This document shows, one piece after another, positions 18,191 to 27,131 of a DNA stretch of 64,000 bases. Below the pieces are notes generated by a model that saw only the letters and a program-made list of their open reading frames with translations, was not told where the DNA came from and did no database searches. Both the position numbers and the translations under genes were made by a program. The DNA comes from Muribaculaceae bacterium (GTDB taxonomy: Bacteria; Bacteroidota; Bacteroidia; Bacteroidales; Muribaculaceae): NCBI GenBank assembly GCA_017454355.1, contig JAFTDD010000084.1, positions 56,318 to 120,317 on the forward strand, in the 5' to 3' direction. Within the stretch, counting starts at the first letter, position 1. Each line of letters starts with the position of its first letter.

Positions 18191-18357
18191 TCACGAAAAT
18201 TTCCGAAAATTCTCGAAAATTAATATCTCGTAAATTTGCGTAAATTCTCGTAAATATTTATTTCCCGAATTTTATCGTCAAAATTAAATTTACGTGGATT
18301 TACGGAAATTTACGAGATAAAATATTTTTCGGGAATTTTCGAGAATTTTCGAGATAG
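18191..18357. repeat. long nested palindrome of about 10-bp AT-rich units
   Basis: The outer left arm has CGAAAATTTC, CGAAAATTCT and CGAAAATTAA in tandem. The inner left arm has three CGTAAATT units. The right side mirrors them as AATTTACG and AATTTTCGA units (18286-18357). The A-tracts recur every 10-11 bp. No gene is seen in this 334-bp gap. Confidence 0.75.
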
Positions 18358-18441
18358 AATTATCGAGTTGCGGAATTTAGTGTGAGATTAATTTTTTGAA
18401 AAAACTTAGGTTGTAATTCTTCGTAATTCATACTTTTTTCG

Positions 18442-18449
18442 TACCTTTG
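18442..18449 (+). promoter_or_regulatory. pnp -7 box
   Basis: TACCTTTG, 40 bp before the pnp ATG, immediately downstream of the nested palindrome. No well-spaced TTG is present at -33. Confidence 0.5.
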
Positions 18450-18489
18450 CACGATTTTTTACATAAGGTTTATATATTTTACAGTTTTT

Positions 18490-20766
18490 ATGTTGACACC
18501 TACAAAGAAAACCATCACCCTGCCCGACGGACGACAGATTACCCTCGAGACAGGCAAACTTGCCAAGCAAGCAGATGGTGCTGTTGAACTGCGCATGAAT
18601 AACACTATGATTCTTGCGACAGTCACCTCGGCACAGGAAGCCGAGGAGGGGGCCGATTTTATGCCCCTGCAAGTTGAGTACAAGGAGAAGTACTCGGCAT
18701 TTGGCCGCTATCCCGGCGGTTTCACCAAACGCGAGGGCCGCGCTAGCGACAACGAAGTGCTCACCGCACGCCTCGTCGACCGTGTGCTCCGCCCGCTCTT
18801 TCCGAGCAATTACCACGCCAACACAATCGTCCACATCATCCTTTTCTCGACCGATGGCGTGGACTGCCCGGACGCTCTTGCCGGACTGGCTGCAAGCACG
18901 GCAATCGCAGTGAGCGACGTCCCATTTGAGGAGCCTATCGCCGAGGTGCGCGTCGCGCGCATCGATGGCGAGTTCGTCATCAACCCCACCTTTGAGCAGA
19001 TTGAGAAAGCCGATATTGAACTGATGGTAGGTGCAACTTACGACAACATCATGATGGTGGAGGGCGAGATGAACGAGGTGAGCGAGGATGAACTGATTGC
19101 TGCCCTCAAGGCCGCGCACGAGGCCATCAAGCCAATGTGTCTCCTCCAGAAAGAACTCGCCAAAGAACTCGGAGTAGTCAAGCGTGAATATTGCCACGAG
19201 ACCAACGACGAGGAACTGCATGAGCGCATGAAGAAGGAGTGCTATCCGCGTTGCTACGAGATTGCAAAGGCCGGCTGCGCCGATAAGCACTGGCGCAACG
19301 ACTCGTTCAAGAAAATCTTTGATGACTTCCTTGAGACCATTCCTGAAGACGACCGCGATGCTCTTACCCCCATGCTCGCGCGCTACTATCACGACATCGA
19401 GCGTGATGCCGTCCGCCGCTGCATCCTCGATGAGCACATCCGTCTTGACGGTCGCCGTACCGACGAAATCCGCCCCATTTGGTGCGAGGTCGACTATCTG
19501 CCCTACCCCCACGGTTCGGCAGTGTTCACTCGCGGCGAGACCCAGGCTCTGGCCACTGTCACTCTGGGCACCAAGGACGATGAGAAACTTGTCGACGACG
19601 TGATCAAGCGTTACGATGAGCGTTTCCTGCTCCACTATAACTTCCCCGGTTTTGCCACCGGAGAGGCAAAGGCACCGCGCGGTGTCAGCCGTCGCGAGAT
19701 TGGCCACGGTAACCTGGCCCACCGCGCCCTCAAGCGCATGTTCCCCGATGACTTCCCCTACACCTGCCGCATCGTTAGCGATATTCTCGAGAGCAACGGC
19801 TCATCGAGTATGGCAACCGTGTGCGCCGGCACCCTCGCTCTGCTCGACGCCGGCGTGAAACTCAAGAAGCCGGTCGCAGGCATCGCTATGGGTCTCATTA
19901 CCGACGAGGGCAACGTCAAGCACGCTGTGCTGAGCGACATCCTCGGTGACGAGGACCACCTGGGCGACATGGACTTCAAGGTGACGGGCACAGTTGACGG
20001 CATCACCGCTACCCAGATGGATATCAAGTGCGACGGCCTCCCCTACGAAATTCTTGAGCAGGCTCTCCAGCAGGCCAAGCAGGCCCGCCTCCACATTCTC
20101 AACATCATCAACGAGACCATCCCCGCTCCGCGCGAGGACTACAAGCCTCACGTGCCTCGCATCGTCAAGATGACTGTCGACAAGGAGTTTATCGGTGCCA
20201 TCATCGGCAAGGGCGGCGAGGTGATTCAGAAGATGCAGGAAGAGACCGGCACAATCATCTCCATCGACGAGATTGACGGTCTGGGCTACATCGAGATTGC
20301 CAGCGCCAACAAGGACGGCATCGACGCCGCCGTGGAGCGCATCAAGGCTATCATCGCCGTTCCCGAGGAGGGCACCATCTACACCGGCACGGTGCGCTCG
20401 ATTCTCGAGTTTGGTGCCTTTGTCGAGTTTATGCCCGGCCGCGACGGTCTGCTTCACATCAGCGAGATTTCTTGGGATCGCCTTCCTGACATGGAGGCCA
20501 GCGGCCTGCACGAGGGCGACGAGGTGACCGTTAAACTCATTGAGATTGACAAGAAGACCGGCAAGTTCCGCCTCTCAATGCGCGCGCTGCAGGACAAGCC
20601 CGAGGGTTACGAGAAGCCGCGCCGTCCGCAGGGCAATGGCAATGCCGGCGGAGGCAACCGCGGTCCGCGCCGCGAGGGCAATAACGGTCCGCGCCGCGGC
20701 AACGACCACGGCCCGCGCCGCAGTGGCAACGACCGCCGTCGCCGCGACGACCGCGACGACGATTGA
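18490..20766 (+). CDS. pnp: polynucleotide phosphorylase
   Basis: Phosphorolytic 3'-5' exoribonuclease, trimeric, central to mRNA decay (758 aa). Two RNase PH domains are present (first with [14 protein letters not shown], second with [15 protein letters not shown] and [10 protein letters not shown]). A KH domain follows ([16 protein letters not shown]), then an S1 domain ([25 protein letters not shown]). The last 50 residues are an unusual Arg/Gly/Asn-rich basic tail with repeated GPRR units, which probably adds RNA affinity. A strong terminator follows. Confidence 0.97.
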   Translation: MLTPTKKTITLPDGRQITLETGKLAKQADGAVELRMNNTMILATVTSAQEAEEGADFMPLQVEYKEKYSAFGRYPGGFTKREGRASDNEVLTARLVDRVLRPLFPSNYHANTIVHIILFSTDGVDCPDALAGLAASTAIAVSDVPFEEPIAEVRVARIDGEFVINPTFEQIEKADIELMVGATYDNIMMVEGEMNEVSEDELIAALKAAHEAIKPMCLLQKELAKELGVVKREYCHETNDEELHERMKKECYPRCYEIAKAGCADKHWRNDSFKKIFDDFLETIPEDDRDALTPMLARYYHDIERDAVRRCILDEHIRLDGRRTDEIRPIWCEVDYLPYPHGSAVFTRGETQALATVTLGTKDDEKLVDDVIKRYDERFLLHYNFPGFATGEAKAPRGVSRREIGHGNLAHRALKRMFPDDFPYTCRIVSDILESNGSSSMATVCAGTLALLDAGVKLKKPVAGIAMGLITDEGNVKHAVLSDILGDEDHLGDMDFKVTGTVDGITATQMDIKCDGLPYEILEQALQQAKQARLHILNIINETIPAPREDYKPHVPRIVKMTVDKEFIGAIIGKGGEVIQKMQEETGTIISIDEIDGLGYIEIASANKDGIDAAVERIKAIIAVPEEGTIYTGTVRSILEFGAFVEFMPGRDGLLHISEISWDRLPDMEASGLHEGDEVTVKLIEIDKKTGKFRLSMRALQDKPEGYEKPRRPQGNGNAGGGNRGPRREGNNGPRRGNDHGPRRSGNDRRRRDDRDDD

Positions 20767-20810
20767 GACGTCTTGGGAGGCACCCCACAACAGGTGCCCT
20801 ATCAAAAATA

Positions 20811-20849
20811 AAAAAGGCCTTGCGGGTTATTACTCGCAAGGCCTTTTTT
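20811..20849 (+). terminator. pnp terminator
   Basis: AAAAAGGCCTTGCG (20811-20824) pairs perfectly with CGCAAGGCCTTTTT (20835-20848), with a 10-nt loop and flanking A and T tracts. It is potentially bidirectional. Confidence 0.95.
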
Positions 20850-20880
20850 ACAACATTTTGCAACAATAATTTAAAAATAA

Positions 20881-20912
20881 TGTGAAAGAATGAAAAATAT
20901 TTTGTAATTTTG
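20881..20912 (+). promoter_or_regulatory. promoter of the structured RNA candidate
   Basis: TGTG at 20881-20884, 20 bp, TAATTTTG at 20905-20912. Transcription would start near 20918 and read through the structured region. Confidence 0.6.
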
Positions 20913-20915
20913 CGG

Positions 20916-21182
20916 TGTCATACCGGGTCAGAGGATCGCAAGAAGTATGACATTACATATTATATAATGGTGTTATTGGCATCAGACTTCTGTTCTCAAT
21001 CTTCGCAACATTGACAATTCCACAGAGGTGATGGTGATAGCATCTACATCAGTTGTTATCATAGCCATCATGCAAATGAGGCTTCCACACGATAGCAATA
21101 CTGGTGTGGGAGCTTTCATATTATCTGTGGAATGGTAGCGAAGACCGAGAACAGGATATGACCCAACAAGGCTCTCGCACCA
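20916..21182 (+). ncRNA. structured RNA candidate, rod-like (possibly 6S / Bacteroidales-1)
   Basis: The sequence folds into nested helices. TGTCATAC/GTATGACA forms a 5' hairpin (20916-20952). UGGUG/CACCA closes the main element (20968-20972 with 21178-21182). CTGTTCTC (20990) pairs with GAGAACAG (21147), TCTTCGC (21000) with GCGAAGA (21138), and ATTCCACAGA (21017) with TCTGTGGAAT (21124). An apical hairpin is GCTTCCACAC/GTGTGGGAGC (21081-21113). A rod with symmetric internal loops, an own promoter and no ORF fits a 6S-type regulator; Bacteroidales-1 RNA has been equated with 6S. Alternatively it is the leader of the LytTR gene, because no terminator is seen before 21279. A minus-strand TAATTTTG at 21251-21244 leaves the strand open. 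Confidence 0.5.
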
Positions 21183-21278
21183 TTTCTGTGTCGATAAAGC
21201 GACTTAAACCATACCATGGCTGGCATTACGAGGGCGGCCTTGCCAAAATTACATATTAATCAAGCATAGCACCCCATT

Positions 21279-21659
21279 ATGCCACGATTCTGTTATTATC
21301 AGCGCGACGAACTCACAATCGTCGACCTTGATTGGCTTGCGCTTGCCAAAGCCGAAGGAAACTATACCATCTTTTTCTACATCGGCGGTGAGAAAGCGAC
21401 AATCACCACCGGCATCAGCCATGTTGAGGCGCTCATCCGTCAAGGGTATGCCGTGGCTGGCACACCCAGCCCCTTTGTGCGCCTGGGTCGCAGTTGTATC
21501 ATCAATGAGAACTATCTGAGCAAGATTGACAACGTCAAGCAGCAGATTGTGTTGAGCGACTTTGTCAAGCGTCACATCATCGTCAAAGTGTCGAAGCCGG
21601 TGATTAGAGCCTACAAAGAGGCTATCCGCTCGGCTTTTGTCAATAACACCAATCATTGA
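21279..21659 (+). CDS. LytTR-domain DNA-binding protein
   Basis: 126 aa, essentially a lone LytTR DNA-binding domain (ALAKAEGNYTIFFYIGG, FVRLGRSCIINENYLSKID). There is no receiver domain or membrane segment, so it is not a classical response regulator. Its activity may be set by binding partners or by amount. The FHA gene starts 6 bp downstream. It may be transcribed from the promoter at 20905, which would put the structured RNA in its leader. It probably regulates the neighbouring kinase/FHA genes, but that is inference from position. Confidence 0.88.
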   Translation: MPRFCYYQRDELTIVDLDWLALAKAEGNYTIFFYIGGEKATITTGISHVEALIRQGYAVAGTPSPFVRLGRSCIINENYLSKIDNVKQQIVLSDFVKRHIIVKVSKPVIRAYKEAIRSAFVNNTNH

Positions 21660-21665
21660 TGAGAG

Positions 21666-22343
21666 ATGGGAAAACAAGTGTTCTTGCTTGGTCGCGGCGT
21701 TGACGGTCCGTTTAAAATCGAAGCCGAGGGTGTAAGCAAGCGGCATGCCTTAGTCACCATCACCACTGATGACGCCACCGGAGAGACGCAATGGGAGATT
21801 AAGGATCTCGGCAGCACCAACGGCACGTTTATCCGCGACGACGCAACCGGGGAAATGCGGCGCGTTAGCGAGGATAAGATTACGCCCGAAACGTTCATTC
21901 GCCTCGGGCCACAAGACGTCCGTGGGATTACGTTTTACGCCTGTCATCTACTTTCACCCGACAACTACGACACCGAGTTCAACCTCTTGGGTGGCATCGT
22001 ATCACGTTTCCGCAAAGAACTTGACCGTGAAGAGACTAAGACACAGATGCGCAACCTCGTCACACCTATACTTTACCTATTTGTTATTATCGTTTCTTTT
22101 ATGCCTTTTGAAAAATTTGGCATAACTGGCAATGGTGATTCCGCTAAAGCAGAGGCTTGGTTGCTTCGTGTGCCCATGATGCTGGGTGGCTTAATTGGCT
22201 TCTTACTGGCGATGTACAACAAAAAGAAAGTGATAACCAAGCGTTATGAGTCAATGCGTTGCTGCCCCAATCCGGGCTGCAACCACACTCTGAGCGAAGC
22301 TGAAATCGAGATGCGTCAATGCAGCCGCTGCAAAGCCCATTGA
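21666..22343 (+). CDS. FHA domain, two-TM, C-terminal zinc ribbon protein
   Basis: 225 aa. Residues 1-95 form a forkhead-associated domain with the phosphothreonine-binding signatures KRHALVTI and DLGSTNGTFIR. Two membrane segments follow at about 135-152 and 167-187. The cytoplasmic tail has CCPNPGCN and CSRC, a probable zinc ribbon. The FHA part would read phosphothreonine marks, plausibly made by the Ser/Thr kinase encoded at 24756. The TM helices tether it to the inner membrane. Cotranscribed with the LytTR gene. The architecture is clear; the partner assignment is inferred. Confidence 0.88.
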   Translation: MGKQVFLLGRGVDGPFKIEAEGVSKRHALVTITTDDATGETQWEIKDLGSTNGTFIRDDATGEMRRVSEDKITPETFIRLGPQDVRGITFYACHLLSPDNYDTEFNLLGGIVSRFRKELDREETKTQMRNLVTPILYLFVIIVSFMPFEKFGITGNGDSAKAEAWLLRVPMMLGGLIGFLLAMYNKKKVITKRYESMRCCPNPGCNHTLSEAEIEMRQCSRCKAH

Positions 22344-22408
22344 TTGGTCAACACTCACGGGCGATTGGTCAAAGAAGTGCGGCTATTCAAACAACATCGA
22401 CGCGAAAA

Positions 22409-22441
22409 TTTGCAAACGGGCTTCCGGCGGTTGTAATTTTG
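22409..22441 (+). promoter_or_regulatory. promoter of the kinase/SUMF1 operon
   Basis: TTTG at 22409-22412, 21 bp, TAATTTTG at 22434-22441, about 130 bp upstream of the ATG at 22568. Between them lie GTAGCA/GTAGCT tandem-like repeats (22487-22527). Confidence 0.65.
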
Positions 22442-22567
22442 CATCGTTGATTTGCTCAACGCCGGCCGGCAACAGCGTCAACTTTTAGCATGTAGCTTGT
22501 AGCAAGCAGCAAGTAGCATGTAGCGAGAGACAACAATTCATCAATTAAACTTTAGAACTATACGACA

Positions 22568-24094
22568 ATGGCAACAAAATCGATTAATTTCAAGTCAGAA
22601 GACAACAAGTCTCTGAGCGTGAGTGAACTCAAGAAGCGTGGTGCAGCAGCCGCAGCCCTTGCCGCCGCAATCATCGGAGGCTCGGTGGCCGTGGGAGGCT
22701 GCTCCGACCCTCAAGAGACAGCCGATGCAGCCGAAGAGCCCGCCGCTGATGCACTCGCCGAAGACCTCGCCGCCGAAGTGGCCGCCAACGAGGCCGCCGC
22801 TCGTGAGCCTCAACAGCCTCAAGCGCAGGCGGCACAGCAACCCGCCCCCCAGGCCCAAACGGCTGAGCACCCCCAGCCCCAGCACATCGCGCAGCATGAG
22901 GCCGAGGCCAATGATGCCGACATACCTGTTGACACTGACTTCCTGAACGGATATGCCAATAGCAATCAAGGCGAACACACCGATGCTCCCGCTCCGGAGC
23001 AGCCCGCCGAGCCTGCGGCCGCACTGCAAGGCATCCCCGCTGTGCCCATGACCATCTTTGAGCATGCGCAGTACACCCCGGTGGAAATCAGCCAGGTGGA
23101 CTTTGGCGGCTCGCCGGTGACCATGGCAGTCACCACCGACCCCAACGGCGAGACGTTCTATCTGGCCGACTTGGACGACAACGGAACGTTCGAGACTGTC
23201 CTCGACAGCGACCTCAACCCGGTTGCTCAACTCAACCTCCCCGGCAGCGACGACCTGTTCGCCGTGAACAAGGTGCAGGAAATCATCGACTATAACAACA
23301 GTCTGCTCAACGGAGAAGACAAGGAGCTCGTGGCCGAGAACACCGTGGCCGATGAGCAGTCCGCCGAGCCACAGCCCGGCGAGCAACCCGGCAATGAGTC
23401 GTGGCCCGAGCCATCAGGCGAGCAGCCCGTCGTGGCCGAACTGCAGGGCATCCCGGCGGCGCCGATGACCATCTTTGAGAATGCAAAATACACTCCGGTC
23501 GAGATCAATCAGGTGGACTTTGACGGCACTCCGGTGACTATGGCAATCACCACCGACCCCAACGGTGACACGTACTATCTCGCCGACATGGACGGCAACG
23601 GAACTTTTGAGACCGTTTTTGACGCCAACCTTAGCCCGGTGGCCCAACTCAACATCCCCGGCAGTGATGACCTGCTGGCAGTGAGTAAGGTGCAGGAGAT
23701 CATCGACTACAACAGCGACCTTCTCAATGGTCAAGACAAGGAGTTCATGGCTCAGCACGTTGAGGCCGATGAGCACCCCGCCGATGAGCAACCTGCCGAT
23801 GAGCCCCTTGTGGCGCAGAACGCCGATGAGCACCCCGCCGATGAGCACCCCGCCGACCAGGACGATGACGTGATCGAGATTGAGGACGACACCATCACCG
23901 ATGAGGTGCTTGTCGAGAACGTCAGCGGAGAGCAAGGCTCTGTGGTGAGTTTCCTCCACAACCTCGTGTTTGGCACCGACGATGACGTGGCCCAGAGCGA
24001 AGTGATGATTGAGGAAAACGAAGAGTTCATCGACGAGCCGGACTATGCCGACGATGTGACAGATGAGCCGATTGTTGACGAACCCGTAGAGTGA
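22568..24094 (+). CDS. acidic envelope protein with two near-identical modules
   Basis: 508 aa, family not recognised. After 24 polar residues comes an Ala-rich hydrophobic stretch ending AVGGC, so it is either a lipoprotein or a signal-anchored protein. An Ala/Glu/Pro/Gln-rich linker leads to two modules of about 103 residues (153-255 and 292-394) that are about 80% identical. Each carries TDPNG and a DxDxNGTFE loop typical of calcium sites. The C-terminal third is very acidic, with DEHPADE-type repeats around 400-440. First gene of the kinase operon. It probably acts outside the inner membrane as a binding or sensory partner; function unknown. Confidence 0.82.
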   Translation: MATKSINFKSEDNKSLSVSELKKRGAAAAALAAAIIGGSVAVGGCSDPQETADAAEEPAADALAEDLAAEVAANEAAAREPQQPQAQAAQQPAPQAQTAEHPQPQHIAQHEAEANDADIPVDTDFLNGYANSNQGEHTDAPAPEQPAEPAAALQGIPAVPMTIFEHAQYTPVEISQVDFGGSPVTMAVTTDPNGETFYLADLDDNGTFETVLDSDLNPVAQLNLPGSDDLFAVNKVQEIIDYNNSLLNGEDKELVAENTVADEQSAEPQPGEQPGNESWPEPSGEQPVVAELQGIPAAPMTIFENAKYTPVEINQVDFDGTPVTMAITTDPNGDTYYLADMDGNGTFETVFDANLSPVAQLNIPGSDDLLAVSKVQEIIDYNSDLLNGQDKEFMAQHVEADEHPADEQPADEPLVAQNADEHPADEHPADQDDDVIEIEDDTITDEVLVENVSGEQGSVVSFLHNLVFGTDDDVAQSEVMIEENEEFIDEPDYADDVTDEPIVDEPVE

Positions 24095-24099
24095 CGACA

Positions 24100-24753
24100 A
24101 TGAGCGACAACACTTCCAACAACAGTAACCAGCAGAACCCTGCCCGGCGCCAAATCAAGGCGTTGGGCAAGGCTTTGTCGGCCGGCCGACCCGGCCAATG
24201 GGCAGTGCGGCAGGTGGCCGAAGTGGGCAAGAAATACTACATTGGCTGTCCCCAATGCGGCAAACCGATTATCATTCAGCCCAGCGCGCGAGGAGACTAC
24301 CTGGCGCGGTGCCGCGAGTGTGGCAGCGTGGTGGCCTTTATGGCCAACGAACAGGGAGCCGCACCCGTAGAGAAGCCGCAGGCCGGTGAGCAGCCAAAGG
24401 CCACCGTCATTGCCGGTGGCGATGTGGAGACTCGCATGGGACAACTCGTGTGGCGCAAGTGGCTCGTGCCGCGCAGCGCGCCGCTGCCGGTGGGCACCAC
24501 CACACTGGGACGCCGCGACGATGCGATGCCCAGCGACCTGATGTGGCGTGACGGCAACATGAGCGCGCGCTCGGTGTCAATCACCGTCAGTCAAGACAAG
24601 AACAAGTCACTACGCTACCAACTCACCGTGCTGCGCGCCACCAACCCAGTCAAGGTCAACGGCCGGGCCTACAGTGCCGGCAGCAGCATCTACCTGCGCT
24701 TTGGCGATGAGATTGTGATGGGAAGCACCCACCTCACTTTTAAACCTCTCTAA
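24100..24753 (+). CDS. zinc-ribbon plus FHA domain protein
   Basis: 217 aa from the ATG at 24100. A GTG at 24091 overlapping the previous stop (GTGA) would add three residues. A zinc ribbon (CPQCGKP then CRECG) lies at about residues 50-75. A linker and a C-terminal FHA-like domain follow (TLGRRDDAMPSDLMW, VNGRAYSAGSSIYLRFGDE). There is no membrane segment, so it is cytoplasmic. It ends 2 bp before the kinase start, implying tight coupling. It is probably a phospho-reader or adaptor for that kinase; this is inferred from domain type and adjacency. Confidence 0.85.
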   Translation: MSDNTSNNSNQQNPARRQIKALGKALSAGRPGQWAVRQVAEVGKKYYIGCPQCGKPIIIQPSARGDYLARCRECGSVVAFMANEQGAAPVEKPQAGEQPKATVIAGGDVETRMGQLVWRKWLVPRSAPLPVGTTTLGRRDDAMPSDLMWRDGNMSARSVSITVSQDKNKSLRYQLTVLRATNPVKVNGRAYSAGSSIYLRFGDEIVMGSTHLTFKPL

Positions 24754-24755
24754 CA

Positions 24756-26384
24756 ATGGACAACGACAAGCAATTCACTTATGCCCTGCCGCCCGGTACC
24801 GTCCTGCGCGGCCATGAAATCAAATATAAAATCATCAAAGTCCTGGGACAGGGCGGCTTCGGCATCACCTATCTGGCCTCGGGAATGTTCCTGCAGGGCA
24901 ATATCTGGCAGGACGGCCGTTTTGCCATCAAGGAATTGTTTGTCAAGGACATCTGCCATCGTGACGCGGGCGATCCGACTATGCGCTACGGGCAGGGGTC
25001 GCAGGCTGTGATTGACCGCTCGCTCGGCGACTTCAAGAGTGAGGCCTCCAAACTCGAGCAGATTTGCAAGGACAATGCCGAGCGGGCTCGCCGCACCGGC
25101 GCCGATTCGCTCATCATCAACAACCGGCACATCGTGCCGGTGAACGAAATCTTCGAGGCCAACGGCACCGCCTATTTTGTGATGGAATATCTGGACGGTG
25201 GCAGCCTGCGCGACATGGTAAACCGCGAGGGACCCCTTCCCGAGGCGAAGGCACTACGGCTGATGAGGCCCATCATCAGCGCGGTGGACTTCCTCCACAG
25301 CAAACGCATCATGCATCTGGACATAAAGCCCGACAATATCGTGATGCGCAGCGAGCGCGGCGCGCTCAGGGCAGCCCCGATGCTGATTGACTTCGGCCTG
25401 TCGCTGCACTTCGACAGCGGCGGCCATCGCACGAGTATGGCTCACGGCTGCGGCTACACCCCCGGCTATTCACCGCTGGAGCAGATGAGCGGCGTGTCGA
25501 CATTCGACCCCAAGTTGGACGTATACTCCCTGGGCGCGACACTCTACTTCCTGCTCACAGGGCTTGACCCGGAAAACGCCTCGACAATCTCAACCGAAGA
25601 CGTGATGCGGCGCCTCAACGGTGTGTCGCCGGAAGCTGTGACAGCGATTTGCAACGCGATGCAACGCGACTCGGCACTGCGCACCTATTCGGCACCCGCG
25701 CTGCTCGAACAACTCAATTCACTGCCCGAGGTGCCTGATGACATGCCATCGGGTTATACCAGACGAGTTGACACGCCAACCGGCCCCACGATGGGCACTA
25801 AGCTCAAAGAAAAGTTGGCACGTGCCATGCGCGCGGCAGTCCCCTATCTGCCACTTATTACAGTTGTCGCGGCTGTTGTTATCGGTGCCATAGTACTGTT
25901 CAAGACGCAGCCCTGGAGAGGTTTGTTAAATTCCTCTTCGTCCGACAGTACTATTGTGGCCAACACCGACTCGATGGCCGCGGTGCCGACAGATACCGTC
26001 CAAACGGAGCCTCCCATCGCCCCTGAGCAAGCGCAGCCAACACCTGACAAAACGGCACAAGAGGCTGCCAAAACCGAGACGGCACCTGCCGCCAAAGAGG
26101 AGCCCAAACCGGCTAAGCCGGAAGATAATAAAAAGCCTGCGGCCGAAAAGAAAACTGTCTCTCAAGACAAGACCAATGACAGCCAACAACCGGCTCAAAG
26201 CGAGGAAACCACAGCAATCCGCGACACAAAGGCACTGAACTATTTCAATACCCTGCGCAACGCCGGCTCTACGCCAGATGCCGCTCAACTGGCCACACTG
26301 CGGTCTATGTTGAAAGGCACGTCACCGCGGGTGAGCAGCCAAATCAAGGCTTACGCGCGCAACGCGTGGGACGCGGATATGTAA
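24756..26384 (+). CDS. transmembrane Ser/Thr protein kinase
   Basis: Eukaryotic-type (Hanks) kinase, 542 aa. The glycine loop is GQGGFG at 31-36 and the ATP lysine K59 is in FAIKE. The catalytic loop is HLDIKPDN at 187-194 (Asp189), the metal motif DFG at 212-214, and the P+1 region PGYSPLEQ. All catalytic residues are present, so it should be active. One membrane helix at about 364-385 is followed by a Pro/Glu/Lys-rich extracytoplasmic stalk and a small C-terminal helical region, with no PASTA domains. Flanked by two FHA proteins, it is the likely hub of the locus. Confidence 0.95.
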   Translation: MDNDKQFTYALPPGTVLRGHEIKYKIIKVLGQGGFGITYLASGMFLQGNIWQDGRFAIKELFVKDICHRDAGDPTMRYGQGSQAVIDRSLGDFKSEASKLEQICKDNAERARRTGADSLIINNRHIVPVNEIFEANGTAYFVMEYLDGGSLRDMVNREGPLPEAKALRLMRPIISAVDFLHSKRIMHLDIKPDNIVMRSERGALRAAPMLIDFGLSLHFDSGGHRTSMAHGCGYTPGYSPLEQMSGVSTFDPKLDVYSLGATLYFLLTGLDPENASTISTEDVMRRLNGVSPEAVTAICNAMQRDSALRTYSAPALLEQLNSLPEVPDDMPSGYTRRVDTPTGPTMGTKLKEKLARAMRAAVPYLPLITVVAAVVIGAIVLFKTQPWRGLLNSSSSDSTIVANTDSMAAVPTDTVQTEPPIAPEQAQPTPDKTAQEAAKTETAPAAKEEPKPAKPEDNKKPAAEKKTVSQDKTNDSQQPAQSEETTAIRDTKALNYFNTLRNAGSTPDAAQLATLRSMLKGTSPRVSSQIKAYARNAWDADM

Positions 26385-26385
26385 C

Positions 26386-26410
26386 TAGATGTTAGATGTT
26401 AGATGTTAGA
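26386..26410. repeat. GATGTTA tandem repeat after the kinase gene
   Basis: Three tandem copies of an 8-bp AGATGTTA unit between the kinase stop and the next start. It creates a spurious upstream ATG. Confidence 0.7.
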
Positions 26411-26416
26411 ACGCTG

Positions 26417-27112
26417 ATGAGAACGTCAATAATAACACTTAGCATTGCGTTGCTGGCCACGATATTCTGTCCGGCGGCCATGGCGGCCACACCGGAGTAT
26501 GCCGGCGGCGCGACAGACAAGGCGGTTGCCGACTCGCTGATTGCCATGCGGCTCGACGCCGGCACAAGCGTCCGCCACACCACTCCGCCCGTGGTGGACA
26601 TCAAGCGACTGGTGGCGATGAGCGACAGCGTCACCTACGTGCTGCCCGGCAAGCGATACGGCGTGCAGGCGCTACGCTCCGACGTGTACGTCACCCTCGG
26701 CAGCGACCGCAAACCGCATTTCGTCTGCGACGCAACGACAAAAACACGCGCCGGGATGACACTCTCAAATCTGCTGTTGCAGGCACTGCCGGCCGGCAAA
26801 CGTTGGGTAACGCTCCACCACTATATGTACGGCGGAAAGGTGCCATGCTTCTCACTGCCGTTGGGCACCGCGCTTGACATTATCGCCGGCAGCGGAAAAC
26901 AAGTCACCGCCTACTGCGCCGTGACAAAGTCTCCGGCCGACAAACTCCACGCCATCGTCATCTATCATGACAAAGTCCTCAACGTGCTGCACATGCTTGA
27001 CGTGACAACAACCCCTGCCGACCTGATGAGCGACACCGGCGACTTCACCGCCCTGCTTAACACAAATATTCCGATGTCCTACTTGAAAAGCATTTGGGGC
27101 ATTAGCAAATAG
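26417..27112 (+). CDS. secreted hypothetical protein
   Basis: 231 aa from the ATG at 26417. An upstream ATG at 26396 lies inside a GATGTTA tandem repeat and would spoil the signal peptide. The signal is MRTSIITLSIALLATIFCPAAMA. The mature part has a VGTDLD-free, alpha/beta look with no catalytic motif I recognise. Segments such as VVDIKRLVAMSDSVTYVLPG and HAIVIYHDKVLNVLHMLD suggest a periplasmic domain. Fourth gene of the operon, 32 bp after the kinase. Function unknown; an external partner of the kinase's outer region is possible. Confidence 0.8.
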   Translation: MRTSIITLSIALLATIFCPAAMAATPEYAGGATDKAVADSLIAMRLDAGTSVRHTTPPVVDIKRLVAMSDSVTYVLPGKRYGVQALRSDVYVTLGSDRKPHFVCDATTKTRAGMTLSNLLLQALPAGKRWVTLHHYMYGGKVPCFSLPLGTALDIIAGSGKQVTAYCAVTKSPADKLHAIVIYHDKVLNVLHMLDVTTTPADLMSDTGDFTALLNTNIPMSYLKSIWGISK

Positions 27113-27131
27113 CATGTAAATATTAACGACT

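Noticed and set aside
18406-19722. 438-aa open frame antisense to pnp
   Set aside because: It is the complement of a strongly conserved pnp frame; its composition (many His, Val and Leu) is the usual shadow of GC-biased codons, and it has no promoter or known domain.
20916-20952. SRP (4.5S) RNA domain IV, from the GGTCAG segment
   Set aside because: The hairpin lacks the conserved GGAA-type loop and the asymmetric loop sequence of SRP RNA.
20916-21240. RNase P RNA
   Set aside because: None of the universally conserved RNase P core motifs (for example GAGGAAAGTCC or ACAGAA regions) is present on either strand.
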